Of a stretch of 64,000 nucleotides of DNA, positions 1-9,280 are shown piece after piece. The position numbers and the translations under genes were made by a program. The stretch covers positions 1,426,001-1,490,000 of the forward strand of contig JANSYK010000001.1 of assembly GCA_024742485.1 (NCBI GenBank), read 5' to 3'. Under the pieces are notes generated by a model, which saw only the letters and a list, made by a program, of their open reading frames with translations, had not been told where the DNA came from and did no database searches. This stretch comes from Alphaproteobacteria bacterium (lineage in GTDB: Bacteria > Pseudomonadota > Alphaproteobacteria > Rhizobiales > Rhizobiaceae). Within the stretch, counting starts at the first letter, position 1. Each line of letters opens with the position of its first letter.

Positions 1-1
1 G

Positions 2-943
2 ACCGGTTCGGCCGCAGCAAACGCAACAAGCAGGGCCGCCACACCGGGCCTCTCCCATCTCGACCGGCTGGAGGCGGAAAGCATCCATATCCTGCGAGAG
101 GTTGCCGCAACCGCCGATAATCCGGTGATGCTCTATTCGGTGGGCAAGGACAGCGCCGTCATGTTGCATCTGGCCAGAAAGGCCTTCCATCCGGCCCCGC
201 CGCCCTTCCCTCTCCTGCATATCGACACCGGGTGGAAATTCCAGGAGATGATCCAGTTCCGGGACACCATGGCGGCCGAGGCCGGCATGACGCTTCTGAC
301 CCACACCAATCCGGAGGGCCTGGCAAAGGGCATCAACCCGATCGACCATGGCAGCGCCGTTCACACCGACATCATGAAAACCCAGGCACTTAAACAGGCC
401 CTTGATGAGGGACAATATGATGTTGCCTTTGGCGGCGCCCGCCGCGACGAGGAAAAAAGCCGGGCAAAGGAGCGCATCTTCTCGTTCCGTACCGGCACCC
501 ATCGCTGGGACCCGAAGAACCAGCGCCCCGAATTGTGGAATCTCTACAACACCGAAATCAGCAAGGGCGAGAGTATCCGCGTCTTCCCGATTTCCAACTG
601 GACCGAGCTGGATGTCTGGCAATATATCCACCGCGAAGCGATCCCCATCGTGCCGCTCTATTTTGCCGCAAGGCGGCCCTTTGTGCGCCGCGACGGCATG
701 ATCATCATGCTTGATGACGACCGGCTGGAGCCGCTGGATGGCGAATCCGTGGAATTCAAGAGGATCCGTTTTCGCACCCTCGGTTGTTATCCCCTGACCG
801 GCGGCTTTGAATCCGAAGCCGATGATCTCGACACGGTCATTCTTGAACTGCTGAAGGCCCGCAACAGCGAAAGGCTGGGTCGCGCAATCGATACGGATAG
901 CGCCGCATCGATGGAGAAGAAAAAGCAGGAAGGGTATTTTTGA
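2..943 (+). CDS. cysD: Sulfate adenylyltransferase subunit 2 (partial, start outside window)
   Basis: This is the small catalytic subunit of ATP sulfurylase. With CysN it forms adenosine 5'-phosphosulfate (APS) from ATP and sulfate in the cytoplasm. The frame is open from the window edge, so the true start lies upstream; the visible N-terminus contains the family's [17 protein letters not shown] stretch. The PP-loop ATP-binding motif [11 protein letters not shown] follows, then [20 protein letters not shown] and the C-terminal GCYPLTGG segment, all typical of CysD. A complete family member is about 300 residues, and some 313 are visible, so little is missing. An ATG at 125 inside the PP-loop region is too late to be the start. 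The stop overlaps the cysNC start as TGATG, which implies translational coupling. The call is secure. Confidence 0.96.
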   Translation, partial: TGSAAANATSRAATPGLSHLDRLEAESIHILREVAATADNPVMLYSVGKDSAVMLHLARKAFHPAPPPFPLLHIDTGWKFQEMIQFRDTMAAEAGMTLLTHTNPEGLAKGINPIDHGSAVHTDIMKTQALKQALDEGQYDVAFGGARRDEEKSRAKERIFSFRTGTHRWDPKNQRPELWNLYNTEISKGESIRVFPISNWTELDVWQYIHREAIPIVPLYFAARRPFVRRDGMIIMLDDDRLEPLDGESVEFKRIRFRTLGCYPLTGGFESEADDLDTVILELLKARNSERLGRAIDTDSAASMEKKKQEGYF

Positions 944-2814
944 TGACCGCGCAACAGGAAATCGAAACCTATCTGGAAACCCAGGCCGGCCTGGAAACCC
1001 TTCGCTTCATTACCTGCGGCAGTGTCGATGACGGCAAGTCGACCCTGATCGGGCGCATGCTCTTTGAATCGCAGATGATTCTTGACGATCAGCTTTCCGA
1101 GCTGGAACGCACCTCGTCAAAAATCGGCACACAAGGCGAGGACATCGATTTCGCGCTGTTGGTCGATGGCCTCAGCGCCGAACGCGAACAGGGCATCACC
1201 ATCGATGTCGCCTATCGTTATTTTGCCACCGACCAGCGCAAGTTCATCGTCGCCGACACGCCCGGCCACGCACAATACACCCGCAACATGGTGACCGGTG
1301 CTTCGACCGCCGATGTGGCCGTAATCCTGATCGACGCCCGCAAGGGACTGCTGGAGCAGACCCGTCGCCACTCCTTCATTGTGTCCCTTCTGGGCATTCG
1401 CCATGTGGTTCTGGCCGTCAACAAGATGGACCTGATCGGCTTCGACCAGGCCGTGTTCGACCAGATCGTTTCCGATTATGAAGAATTGAGCCGACGGTTC
1501 GCCTTCGAAACGGTCACCGCGATCCCGCTCTCGGCCCTCAAGGGCGACAATGTGGTCAGCCGCTCGGCCGAGACCGCCTGGTATCACGGCCCGACCCTGC
1601 TGGGCTTTCTCGGCGCGGTGGAAACCCGCAAGGCGCTGGTCGGTCATGCCTTCCGCATGCCGGTTCAATGGGTCAACCGGCCCGATCTCGATTTCCGCGG
1701 CTATGCCGGCACCATTGTCGCCGGCACCATCGCGCCCGGCGACGAAATACGCATCCTGCCCTCGGGAGAGATTGCGTCGGTGGAGAAAATCATCCTTGGA
1801 GAGGCGGAACTTGCGACCGCCGAAGCCGACCAGTCCGTCACGCTGACGCTCGACCGTGAGGTGGACATTTCGCGCGGCGATGTGCTGGTGGCCGCCAAGG
1901 ACCCCTGCGAGACCTCCGACCAGTTCGAGGCCAAGCTCGTCTGGATGGCGAAGGATACCGGCTATATCGGCCGCACCTATGCGCTCAAAACCGCCGCCGG
2001 CACGGTCAACGCAACCCTGTCGGAGATCCGCCACACCTACAACATCAACACCTTCGAGGAGGCCATGGGCCGCGCCCTCGAGCTCAATGATATCTCGGTC
2101 GTCAAGCTGGCGCTTGACCGCGACATCGCCTTCGAGTCCTTTGCCGATTGCCCGCCCATGGGTTCATTCGTGCTGATCGACCGCCAGACCCACCAGACGG
2201 TCGCCGCCGGCATGATCGATTTTGCCCTGCGGCGTGCCAGCAATGTCCACCGCCAGGCGGTGACCGTCGACAAGAAGGCCCGTGCCAGGCTCAACGGCCA
2301 TGCCGGCCGCTGCCTCTGGTTCACAGGCCTATCCGGCTCCGGCAAGTCCACCATCGCCAACGCGCTGGAACGCAAGCTCCACGCAAAGGGCTACCGCACC
2401 TACATCCTCGACGGCGACAATGTCCGCCTCGGCCTCAACCGTGATCTCGGCTTCACCGACGCCGACAGGGTTGAAAACATCCGCCGCGTGGCAGAGGTGG
2501 CAAAGCTGATGGTGGATGCGGGTTTGATCGTGATGACGGCGTTCATCTCCCCGTTTCGGGCCGAAAGGCAGGCCGCGCGGGATTTGTTCGAAGAGGGGGA
2601 ATTTGTCGAGATTTTTGTAGATACACCGCTGGAGGTGGCTGAGGCACGGGATCCGAAAGGGCTATACAGGAAGGCCCGGCGCGGTGAACTGCCGAATTTC
2701 ACCGGGATTGACAGTCCCTATGAAGCGCCAGAGATGCCGGAGGTTTGGTTGGGGACGGAGTTGGATTCCACGGAGAAGGCGGCCAACTTCGTAATGTCAG
2801 ATCTGTTGCTGTAA
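943..2814 (+). CDS. cysN: Bifunctional sulfate adenylyltransferase subunit 1 / APS kinase
   Basis: This fusion protein (CysNC, NodQ-like) pairs the GTPase subunit that drives APS formation with the kinase that phosphorylates APS to PAPS. The N-terminal GTPase domain shows the P-loop GSVDDGKST (about residues 26-34), [12 protein letters not shown] and NKMDL. Elongation-factor-like beta-barrel domains follow. The C-terminal APS kinase domain starts near residue 455 with its own P-loop [12 protein letters not shown], then [19 protein letters not shown] and the [12 protein letters not shown] segment. At 623 residues it has normal length for the fusion. I chose the ATG at 943, which overlaps the cysD stop by one base; a TTG lies one codon earlier. 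The two genes form a compact cysD-cysNC operon. Downstream the locus switches to polysaccharide genes, so this is probably the conserved chromosomal flank. Confidence 0.96.
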   Translation: MTAQQEIETYLETQAGLETLRFITCGSVDDGKSTLIGRMLFESQMILDDQLSELERTSSKIGTQGEDIDFALLVDGLSAEREQGITIDVAYRYFATDQRKFIVADTPGHAQYTRNMVTGASTADVAVILIDARKGLLEQTRRHSFIVSLLGIRHVVLAVNKMDLIGFDQAVFDQIVSDYEELSRRFAFETVTAIPLSALKGDNVVSRSAETAWYHGPTLLGFLGAVETRKALVGHAFRMPVQWVNRPDLDFRGYAGTIVAGTIAPGDEIRILPSGEIASVEKIILGEAELATAEADQSVTLTLDREVDISRGDVLVAAKDPCETSDQFEAKLVWMAKDTGYIGRTYALKTAAGTVNATLSEIRHTYNINTFEEAMGRALELNDISVVKLALDRDIAFESFADCPPMGSFVLIDRQTHQTVAAGMIDFALRRASNVHRQAVTVDKKARARLNGHAGRCLWFTGLSGSGKSTIANALERKLHAKGYRTYILDGDNVRLGLNRDLGFTDADRVENIRRVAEVAKLMVDAGLIVMTAFISPFRAERQAARDLFEEGEFVEIFVDTPLEVAEARDPKGLYRKARRGELPNFTGIDSPYEAPEMPEVWLGTELDSTEKAANFVMSDLLL

Positions 2815-2922
2815 ACCTACACAAAGAGGTTGATACTCCAACATTGCGAATTCAGCCTAGTTGCATTCGCACGGTCGGGCCATAATTCTCAACGAACACC
2901 ATCTTGATGTGAGTGCTGTATT

Positions 2923-3636
2923 GTGAGCAAGCCTTCTACCGCCGAGCGGGACAAAAAGAGCAACAAAGAATCTGTTGATATCGGTCTGTACTCCAAGCGT
3001 GTCACAGACCAGGATTTCGCTGGCCAGCCTTGCCTGTTTCTCGACCGAGACGGCGTTATTGTTGAAGACACCCATTACCTCCACAGAGTCCAAGACATCG
3101 AGTTCATTCCGGAACTGCCAAAGGCAATTGAACGGGCCAATCATGCGGGAATAGCGGTCGTGATTGTGACCAATCAAGCCGGCATTGGACGCGGATATTA
3201 TGGCTGGCCCGAGTTTGAAAAAGTGCAAGGCGCGATACTCAAGCATCTTTCTGACGCGCACGGCAATGTCGATATGGTGCTCGCTTGCGCCTATCACGCA
3301 GATGCGTTGGGGTCGTTTGGCATTGCCGATCACCCGTGGCGAAAGCCAAAACCTGGCATGCTGATGGAAGCGGCCAATACACTGGGTATCGACCTCGCAA
3401 ACTCCTTCATCGTTGGAGATTCAATTTCTGACCTGGAGGCTGGAAGCGCCGCAGGTCTTCGAAGGGGCACGCTCGTCATGACTGGTCATGGAAAGCGAGA
3501 ATATTCTGAAAAATCTGAAATAGTTTTTGAGGAATGGAAGTCCGATGGACGGTTTGAGGCGACTGTGGCAGAGACGGCCGCAAAAGCGATTTTCGATTGG
3601 ATAGAGTCGATCAATCTCCGGAAAGATGTTCCCTGA
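2923..3636 (+). CDS. gmhB: HAD-family heptose 1,7-bisphosphate 7-phosphatase (GmhB-like)
   Basis: This is probably the phosphatase that removes the 7-phosphate of D-glycero-D-manno-heptose 1,7-bisphosphate, the third step to nucleotide-activated heptose. HAD motifs are clear: FLDRDGVIVEDTHYLH (nucleophile D41 and acid D43), VTNQAGIGRG (motif II) and RKPKPGML with VGDSISDLEAG (motifs III/IV). Known GmhB enzymes carry a zinc loop of the type C-x-H then C-x-C before RKPxPGM. Here only CAYH is seen, and the C-x-C position reads DHPW, so the zinc site looks incomplete. The start is GTG, with no clear ATG nearby. About 35 residues precede the core, more than usual. The neighbours hddC and gmhA support the pathway. 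The 3' end overlaps the convergent hddC by 26 bp. Confidence 0.82.
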   Translation: MSKPSTAERDKKSNKESVDIGLYSKRVTDQDFAGQPCLFLDRDGVIVEDTHYLHRVQDIEFIPELPKAIERANHAGIAVVIVTNQAGIGRGYYGWPEFEKVQGAILKHLSDAHGNVDMVLACAYHADALGSFGIADHPWRKPKPGMLMEAANTLGIDLANSFIVGDSISDLEAGSAAGLRRGTLVMTGHGKREYSEKSEIVFEEWKSDGRFEATVAETAAKAIFDWIESINLRKDVP

Positions 3637-4339
3637 CAAAGCGCTCAGCCTCCAGAAGCGATTCCGGCGTGCCTATGTCAATGAAAGGAGCCTCTTTGAC
3701 CGCGACGACCCGCAAATTCGCCCCGTCCGCGATAAACTGTGGAAACAGATCATGTTCAATGCTGCATGCCCTCCCGCGCGCAAGCATCCGCAGGCGCTCC
3801 GTCCTAAACAGGTAAATTCCACTATTGATGAGGCCCTGCCCCTCTACCTTTTCCTGAAAGCCGACCAGTTGCCCTCCTGCGTCCATTTCGAGCGAACCAA
3901 ATCGCGCGGTATCGTCAACAAACACGCCTATGATGCCGCCGTCCACACCCGCATGACGCCGCCACGCCAGAAGGTCGGATATGCCGTCCATTATGAGTCC
4001 GTCGCCATTGGCAACAAGCACCCAGTCCCGACAGAGATCAAGACAATTGAGAAGCCCGCCACCTGTGTCGAGTGGCTCTTCCTCCCGGCGGCATTGGCGT
4101 TCAAGTTGCGGAAGGCTATTGTCAGCAGCCCAGCTTTCGATTTGCTCGGCGCGGTAGCCGGTGGAGTAAACGAAGTGCCTTGGGCCATTCGAGGCGATCC
4201 AATCGGTCAGCCAATGCAAAAACGGGCGGCCGGCAACCGGAACCATTGGCTTGGGCTTGTCTGGATAAATCTCCTGGATTCGTGTTCCGCGACCACCGGC
4301 CAACACAACCACAGTCACATCTTCGTATAATTCGCTCAT
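3611..4339 (-). CDS. hddC: Heptose 1-phosphate guanylyltransferase-like nucleotidyltransferase
   Basis: This sugar-1-phosphate nucleotidyltransferase is best explained as HddC, which couples GMP from GTP to D-glycero-alpha-D-manno-heptose 1-phosphate to give GDP-heptose. The N-terminal signature VVVLAGGRGTR (from residue 9) and the KPKPMVPVAGRPF stretch form the nucleotide and sugar-phosphate site. NGDG near residue 113 supplies a metal-binding Asp. EEPLDTGGGLLN and GLINSGIYLF are family-typical. At 242 residues it matches HddC-type enzymes and lacks the longer C-terminal domains of RfbA or GlmU. Its start overlaps the gmhA stop by ATGA, so the two are translationally coupled. GTP specificity is inferred from the alpha-anomer kinase hddA at 20.7 kb; an adenylyltransferase role (HldE-like) would be the alternative. 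Confidence 0.85.
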   Translation of the reverse strand: MSELYEDVTVVVLAGGRGTRIQEIYPDKPKPMVPVAGRPFLHWLTDWIASNGPRHFVYSTGYRAEQIESWAADNSLPQLERQCRREEEPLDTGGGLLNCLDLCRDWVLVANGDGLIMDGISDLLAWRRHAGVDGGIIGVFVDDTARFGSLEMDAGGQLVGFQEKVEGQGLINSGIYLFRTERLRMLARGRACSIEHDLFPQFIADGANLRVVAVKEAPFIDIGTPESLLEAERFVREHLSGD

Positions 4340-4902
4340 GACGCCAGCTGTTCTTCAACCTCTGCACAGATGTAATGATAGAGACAGATATGAATCTGCT
4401 GAATCAGCGGTGTAGAACGGGATGGGACATCAATCAGCACATCACTCAAGGGCGCTAATCTTCCCCCGCCCTCCCCGGTAAGGGCGATTGTTGGTAATTT
4501 GAGTGCTCGCGCCACTTCAAATGCCCTGATGATATTCTGTGAATTACCGGAGGTGCTGATTCCCAGAAGAACACCACCTGAACCGCCATACGCCTCCACT
4601 TGCCGGGAAAAGACAGTGTCAAAGGAATAGTCGTTAGACCATGCAGTCAGCACGGACGGGTTGGAGGACAGGCATATGCAATTGAGGGCTCGTCGTTCCT
4701 TCAAAAACCTGCCCAAGAGTTCCCCGGTAATGTGCATTGCATCTGACGCCGAACCGCCGTTCCCGCAGACAAGCAGCGGCTTGCCGGCTGAGAGACTCTT
4801 TACGATGATGTCGACAGCGTGCTCCGCGTTGTAAACACCCGCATGATCCTTCGCTGCATCCAGAATGCGGGCGGACTGATCAAGATAACCTGCTATACTC
4901 AT
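4336..4902 (-). CDS. gmhA: Sedoheptulose 7-phosphate isomerase (phosphoheptose isomerase)
   Basis: GmhA converts sedoheptulose 7-phosphate to D-glycero-D-manno-heptose 7-phosphate, the entry step to ADP- or GDP-heptose. This SIS-domain protein shows the characteristic CGNGGSASDAMHITGELLGRF segment, whose His and Glu are active-site residues. GISTSGNSQNI is the phosphate-binding loop, and the late helix contains IQQIHICLYH, whose first His matches the family's second catalytic His. I set the start at MSIAGYL because AGGAAGGCAAGAGG lies immediately upstream; the open frame continues 27 codons further, but that extension lacks family similarity and runs into the divergent glycosyltransferase promoter. 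The length of 188 residues is normal. It is the first gene of a leftward gmhA-hddC unit and is divergent from the glycosyltransferase at 4964. Confidence 0.93.
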   Translation of the reverse strand: MSIAGYLDQSARILDAAKDHAGVYNAEHAVDIIVKSLSAGKPLLVCGNGGSASDAMHITGELLGRFLKERRALNCICLSSNPSVLTAWSNDYSFDTVFSRQVEAYGGSGGVLLGISTSGNSQNIIRAFEVARALKLPTIALTGEGGGRLAPLSDVLIDVPSRSTPLIQQIHICLYHYICAEVEEQLAS

Positions 4903-4963
4903 CCTCTTGCCTTCCTCGGAGTGTTTGCTAGAAGGCTTATGCCACCACTCAAAGTTGACGTCC

Positions 4964-6208
4964 ATGCCACCACGTCTCCTCATTGTCGATCAAAGCCTGA
5001 AGGGGTTTGAGGGGCATCATCACGCCTACACCTCAAGTGTGATTGAAGCCGCACATTCGTGTGGAATCGAACCTCTTCTCGCCTGTCACTCTGATTTTAA
5101 GGAAGTAAGCCTCGGCGATGCACCCATTATTGGTCGTTTCTCGGTTGATTGGAATAATGCTCGCAGATCTGTCATTACGTCCGCATCACACCACCTGTTG
5201 ACAAATATGCCAGCCTCGCTGCGACGTGGCCTGCTTGGAATAACTACAAACAAACTGCCTCGGGTATCCGGGAACAAGCCCGACACTCGCTTTGCAAAAC
5301 AGCTATTGAGGATATTGGCCAATGCACACCTAGCCAAGGACGACCACGTTTTCATCCACACGCTTGGTGCATCGGAGTTTTTGGGCGTTGCGGAGCTACT
5401 TCCTCAAATCCCACCGCAGGCACCACGGCTGAACATTATGCTACGTTATGATGGAATGGAAACATTCCGGAACGCATTCCAGAAACTGCAAAGAATGGAT
5501 ACACGCGTTGCATTTTGGACGGACACGAAACAATTGGCTGCCCACTATAAGGACCTGGGTTGCACCAAAATTGGCGTCCTCCCAATTCCGAGCGGATTTT
5601 CGAAGGTGCCAAACCGTCCACCCAAAACAAATGGGCCCATTACATTTGCCTATCTCGGCGGTGCGCGAGGAGACAAGGGATTTCATCTCTTGCCCGGTCT
5701 GGTTGAAGCTTTAAAGGACGAATTTCTCAAAACCGGTCGCGCGCGTTTTCTCATTCAGGCGACCTATGGGATCAGCCGCGAGGAAGGACTTATGGCCCAC
5801 GCGCATAACCGCCTTCGCAGCTTTCCGACAAAATGGGTCAGTCTGATCGAAACACCACCCGATGCTGCAGCATTTCGCAACGCACTGCTCACTGCCGATG
5901 TACTGTTACTGCCCTATTATCGGGAAATTTATCGGCGGCGATCATCGGGACTTATGGTGCAGGCGATGGCTGCGGGCATACCAACGGTCGTTCCAAGCGG
6001 GACCTGGCTTGCAGCTACTGCGCCAAATGAGACATCGAAGAAATTCGATTCTGCCCCAACACTAATTGAGGCGGTATATGAAGTGTTTGAAGATTTCCAA
6101 TCGCTGGCGACGGAGGCTCACAATTTTTCTATAGAAGGGCACTTTGCGAGCAGCTCCGCGTATAGCAGTAATATTATTTCATTATTGTTGAATAATTCAA
6201 ATATATAG
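4964..6208 (+). CDS. GT-B (GT4-like) glycosyltransferase
   Basis: A probable cytoplasmic glycosyltransferase adding one sugar of the surface polysaccharide. The protein starts MPPRLLIVDQSLKG and carries a GHHHAY motif near residue 23. The C-terminal half has the GT-B nucleotide-sugar site: ITFAYLGGARGDKGFHLLP, then LLLPYYREIYRRRSSGLMVQAMAAGIPTVVP, where GT4 enzymes place the E-x7-E region. It is clearly related to the 662-residue protein at 16008-17993, which has the same IDQS...GGHHYEY beginning and the same YRxRSSG segment. I chose the ATG at 4964 over an in-frame TTG at 4907, because the family similarity starts there. The donor and acceptor cannot be read from sequence. The gene lies between divergent gmhA and a convergent AT-rich membrane-protein gene. 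Confidence 0.8.
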   Translation: MPPRLLIVDQSLKGFEGHHHAYTSSVIEAAHSCGIEPLLACHSDFKEVSLGDAPIIGRFSVDWNNARRSVITSASHHLLTNMPASLRRGLLGITTNKLPRVSGNKPDTRFAKQLLRILANAHLAKDDHVFIHTLGASEFLGVAELLPQIPPQAPRLNIMLRYDGMETFRNAFQKLQRMDTRVAFWTDTKQLAAHYKDLGCTKIGVLPIPSGFSKVPNRPPKTNGPITFAYLGGARGDKGFHLLPGLVEALKDEFLKTGRARFLIQATYGISREEGLMAHAHNRLRSFPTKWVSLIETPPDAAAFRNALLTADVLLLPYYREIYRRRSSGLMVQAMAAGIPTVVPSGTWLAATAPNETSKKFDSAPTLIEAVYEVFEDFQSLATEAHNFSIEGHFASSSAYSSNIISLLLNNSNI

Positions 6209-6232
6209 ATATATATTATTAACAATATATCT
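6207..6232. terminator. Possible bidirectional terminator hairpin between convergent genes
   Basis: An AT-rich perfect 8-bp inverted repeat (AGATATAT at 6207-6214 and its complement at 6225-6232) with a 10-nt loop overlaps the glycosyltransferase stop codon. It is followed on the + strand by a short T run. The stem is weak because it is almost entirely A/T, so a terminator role is only suggested by its place between two convergent genes. Confidence 0.3.
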
Positions 6233-6258
6233 TTTCTCAAATTCTTAATCAAAATAAT

Positions 6259-8256
6259 CTAGTTGTTTTCTACAAAATATATATTCGTTTCACTGATATT
6301 AATCGCATTATCCGAAAATTCTGGTGAGAATATGAATATTTCATATTCCTGATTATCCATTTCCGGGTGGTAGTTCCCAAAATCAAATGCAAAAGCAAAA
6401 GAGCCGCTCTCCGTTAGTCCGGCACAAAAATTACCAGAAGAAATGTCGTCCGCCCCCTTCGCCCGAATACCAATTATAACTTGCGCGCAATTGTTCAAAC
6501 TGGCTCTACCGCGAACAACAACAGTTTCATTTGACCTAGAAGGATGCATATCTCCAAGCAAAAGCAGTCCCGCTCCACCAATACCAAGGTACGTTGCATG
6601 GTCTTCCGAACCAGAATCAACCCTTTCCAAGCCTAGACCGGGCTGCCACTCTCTGTATGAAACAACATTATCAGGATCGACACGCAATCGTCCGACATAC
6701 AATCGAAACTCCGAATTCAATTTGTTCTGTTGGTTAAAGTACGGTGCCCCGCGATCAAAAATGCGCCCGAACAGTCTTGTGTAGATGCGTTCGCGAAAGG
6801 GCTCACTAACATCTGAATCGGCAAAATAGATGTCTATATCCGCATTGGCCGCGGTATACCTTAACCATTCTAAGTCCGTGGTCATGAACCAAAAATCCGC
6901 ATGGCGTGATTTTACGAATTCTAAACTTAAAGAGCCAAATTCATACCTGTTCATTCCAAGAAAGGCGGAACTGTCACCGAATATCTCACGAATATTATAT
7001 TCAATCTCACCAGGTGGGACATTCAAATAAACTGTTTCACCTTTAGAAATTAACATGGATGCTGTTTTCATGGCACCATGCACATGTTCAAAATAATTAC
7101 GATAGGCGTTCAATTGTATTTTTATTGATTGTAAACCAATAATAAAAGGTATAAAAATAGTTATTGCTATAGTATATCTTACCGTACGAAATTCTAACGA
7201 TTTTGCAGGTAATTTGTTGATTATTCCGCTTAGGAATAGACTGACAAGAGCAGCATTGAAAATTGCTGGCGCGCACACATAACGGTCAGCAACAGATGTT
7301 TGCCCATAGGCGGACAAAATCAATGTTACCGACGACAGCAATAACAAAAAACTTGCAAACTTAATGCATGAGTAAGTGGGCACGAACCACAAGTTAGACA
7401 CAACGAACCCTAGCATCAGAGCAGAAAACACCGAAAATACGACCAAGGAGGGGCCTATTGGCATAGAGTGCAGAGCAAGGTCAAACAATACTCCGGGGTA
7501 GTCATTGAAGTGCCCGCTCAAATTCTCACGTGATACTGCTGTCCGAAATACTTGTGCAGCTGGGTATGAAATTGATGCAATCAACGGTATTAAGCGCCAC
7601 GCATTTGTCCAACTAAATTTGTCATAAAATGCCGCGAAAAGAAGACATATACCTGTAAGTATTGGTGCAATTTCTCTAGTTCCTGCAGCCAAGAAACTCA
7701 ATATTAATGTAATAAATCCCCATTGAATTATATACGTCGCCTGAGTTGCGTTAAAATACCGCCTCCCAATTTCGAACGAGGCGACTAAGAACATAGCCAT
7801 AAATATATCTGGCGATAATAACATAAGTATTGGGCTAGAGTGATGTGATACTGCAAGCAAAACAAAAAATGCCCTTAATAAAGTACCAACTCCCAGAATA
7901 GAAAGGCGCCGTAGTAGCAGACCCAGAGTTATCAGAAATGATATCCACTTGACGACATAGGCGTATGAGAAATCAGGTCCAAATAAATGTCTCTCAATTG
8001 CGTAAATTAAGCTTATTGTCGGTCTGTATATAAACCCGTTGATTTCGGTAATGCTTTCAATCCACGCCCGAAGTGGACTAAACACCGGTTCTGCGTGCGC
8101 CTTAGGAAAATACAAAGGATATAATGCGAAGTGGTCCCAAAGGGCTGGAGGAAATTCAATCGTATGAAAAAACAGGTATCCCAACCAGATCCCTGTCACG
8201 GCATAAAGAACAACAGCGAAATGAAAATCATACGGTTTTCTTGGCATTCGCTTCAT
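6259..8256 (-). CDS. Large polytopic membrane protein of the polysaccharide locus
   Basis: I do not recognise a named family with certainty. The 665-residue protein has an N-terminal half rich in hydrophobic helices (about ten, from VVLYAVTGIWLGYLFF to YTIAITIFIPFIIGL near residue 365). A soluble C-terminal part of about 290 residues follows, with VYLNVPPGEIEYNIREIFGDS and beta-rich sequence toward the end. The shape, with WDHFALYP and a long first loop, resembles GT-C fold or Gtr-type membrane glycosyltransferases that act on polyprenyl-linked sugars in the periplasm. That fits the GtrB-like GT2 protein next to it (8342-9280). Codon use is visibly AT-rich (many ATA, TTA and AAA codons), unlike cysNC or the rfb genes, which suggests horizontal acquisition. 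The start ATG at 8256 has an alternative ATG three codons later. Confidence 0.6.
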   Translation of the reverse strand: MKRMPRKPYDFHFAVVLYAVTGIWLGYLFFHTIEFPPALWDHFALYPLYFPKAHAEPVFSPLRAWIESITEINGFIYRPTISLIYAIERHLFGPDFSYAYVVKWISFLITLGLLLRRLSILGVGTLLRAFFVLLAVSHHSSPILMLLSPDIFMAMFLVASFEIGRRYFNATQATYIIQWGFITLILSFLAAGTREIAPILTGICLLFAAFYDKFSWTNAWRLIPLIASISYPAAQVFRTAVSRENLSGHFNDYPGVLFDLALHSMPIGPSLVVFSVFSALMLGFVVSNLWFVPTYSCIKFASFLLLLSSVTLILSAYGQTSVADRYVCAPAIFNAALVSLFLSGIINKLPAKSLEFRTVRYTIAITIFIPFIIGLQSIKIQLNAYRNYFEHVHGAMKTASMLISKGETVYLNVPPGEIEYNIREIFGDSSAFLGMNRYEFGSLSLEFVKSRHADFWFMTTDLEWLRYTAANADIDIYFADSDVSEPFRERIYTRLFGRIFDRGAPYFNQQNKLNSEFRLYVGRLRVDPDNVVSYREWQPGLGLERVDSGSEDHATYLGIGGAGLLLLGDMHPSRSNETVVVRGRASLNNCAQVIIGIRAKGADDISSGNFCAGLTESGSFAFAFDFGNYHPEMDNQEYEIFIFSPEFSDNAINISETNIYFVENN

Positions 8257-8341
8257 ACCTATTCAGCCATGGATTTCTAGCGTGGAAGAATTGTCAAAAA
8301 AAAGCCAAAAATAGCGATTATTAGAAAACTACAAAATAGTT

Positions 8342-9280
8342 TTATACCCTATCAAATTTTTCGACTATGTAATTTGGCTCATTCCGAATGTTTGCGGAAA
8401 CGACATAAATCATCCTCATCACGATGAGGATGGACAAATTTGTAAACAGAAACCCTATGCCAAGCAGGATCACCAAGTAAGTCCAGCCCGGTTCCGCCGT
8501 TTCGGTTCGTCCCAGTAAATCCATCTCAAATATTCTGACCATTAACGCATTGGTCAACAGCGCCAAAATTCCACCAAAAAGCACCGTCATAGCAATGCCA
8601 ACGAATTGAAACGGCAACTGGGTCCTTTGTGTTATGATATACCATGCTAGACTTTTTTGATCTTTGCTATCTCGCGCTGGCGAGCTTGTTTCAATATTAA
8701 CCGTAACAACTTTGTGCGGGTATCCCGACGACACCAGCAATTCTCCGAGAAACATCGTTTGGTTCCGGTATCGCAATATCCAGTTCAATGCGCGCCGAGA
8801 AATGAGCGCTTCCTTTCGATGGCGGGAACTCAACCTTGAATCTACGGCCCTACGCATTAGTACAAAAAAAGCGTCGCGCAAGAGTGATTTTGATCTCATA
8901 TCTCGACTATCACTTAGTAGCACGATATCGCTTCCGGTTTGAGAGACCCGAAACATCTCAACAATCAGGTCAAGATGATCTATGAGATTCGAGTCGAACA
9001 AGACGGCATAGTCACCGTTAGCGCGATCCAGCCCCGCCAGCGTCGCCATGTCGTATGTCACGCGTTTCGCAAGCGATACCATATATGTATGATTTCGAAC
9101 CAATTCGGATAAATTCGAACGTCCCAGTTCAGTTCGACTTCCGTTGTCGACAATTATTATTTCATGGTCTGTAAATGATTGAGATAAGTAATCATTCGCC
9201 TTCGACAAAAAGGAGCAAATTTCAATATTGTCAATTTCCTCATCGATAACAAAAATAAAACTCAAGAATGAGCTATACAT
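8342..9280 (-). CDS. GT2 polyprenyl-phosphate-type glycosyltransferase with two C-terminal TM helices
   Basis: The layout matches GtrB/DPM-like enzymes that move a sugar from a nucleotide to polyprenyl phosphate. There is an N-terminal GT-A domain with SFIFVIDEE and HEIIIVDNGSRTE, then GLDRANGDYAVLFDSNLIDH where family members have a DxD-type LDSDLQDPPE segment. Two C-terminal hydrophobic helices follow (FVGIAMTVLFGGILALLT and WTYLVILLGIGFLFT-NLSILIV). Here the DxD position reads DSN, so the metal-binding motif is not canonical and activity may differ. The sequence is AT-rich. Its start overlaps the 3' end of the FAD-oxidoreductase gene by 8 bp, so it belongs to the same leftward transcription unit as 9273-12093. 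It could supply a lipid-linked sugar for the adjacent membrane protein at 6259-8256. Confidence 0.72.
   Translation of the reverse strand: MYSSFLSFIFVIDEEIDNIEICSFLSKANDYLSQSFTDHEIIIVDNGSRTELGRSNLSELVRNHTYMVSLAKRVTYDMATLAGLDRANGDYAVLFDSNLIDHLDLIVEMFRVSQTGSDIVLLSDSRDMRSKSLLRDAFFVLMRRAVDSRLSSRHRKEALISRRALNWILRYRNQTMFLGELLVSSGYPHKVVTVNIETSSPARDSKDQKSLAWYIITQRTQLPFQFVGIAMTVLFGGILALLTNALMVRIFEMDLLGRTETAEPGWTYLVILLGIGFLFTNLSILIVMRMIYVVSANIRNEPNYIVEKFDRV

Noticed and set aside
1117-2034. Long antisense open frame of 305 codons opposite cysNC
   Set aside because: It is a mirror of the strong GC-rich codon use of cysNC; the product has no recognisable domain and the sense-strand gene is certain.
2857-3333. 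Minus-strand frame of 158 codons opposite the gmhB-like gene
   Set aside because: It overlaps a well supported HAD phosphatase and encodes no recognisable domain.
3626-4330. Open frame of 234 codons on the + strand opposite hddC
   Set aside because: The minus-strand HddC protein has clear nucleotidyltransferase motifs; the opposite frame has none.
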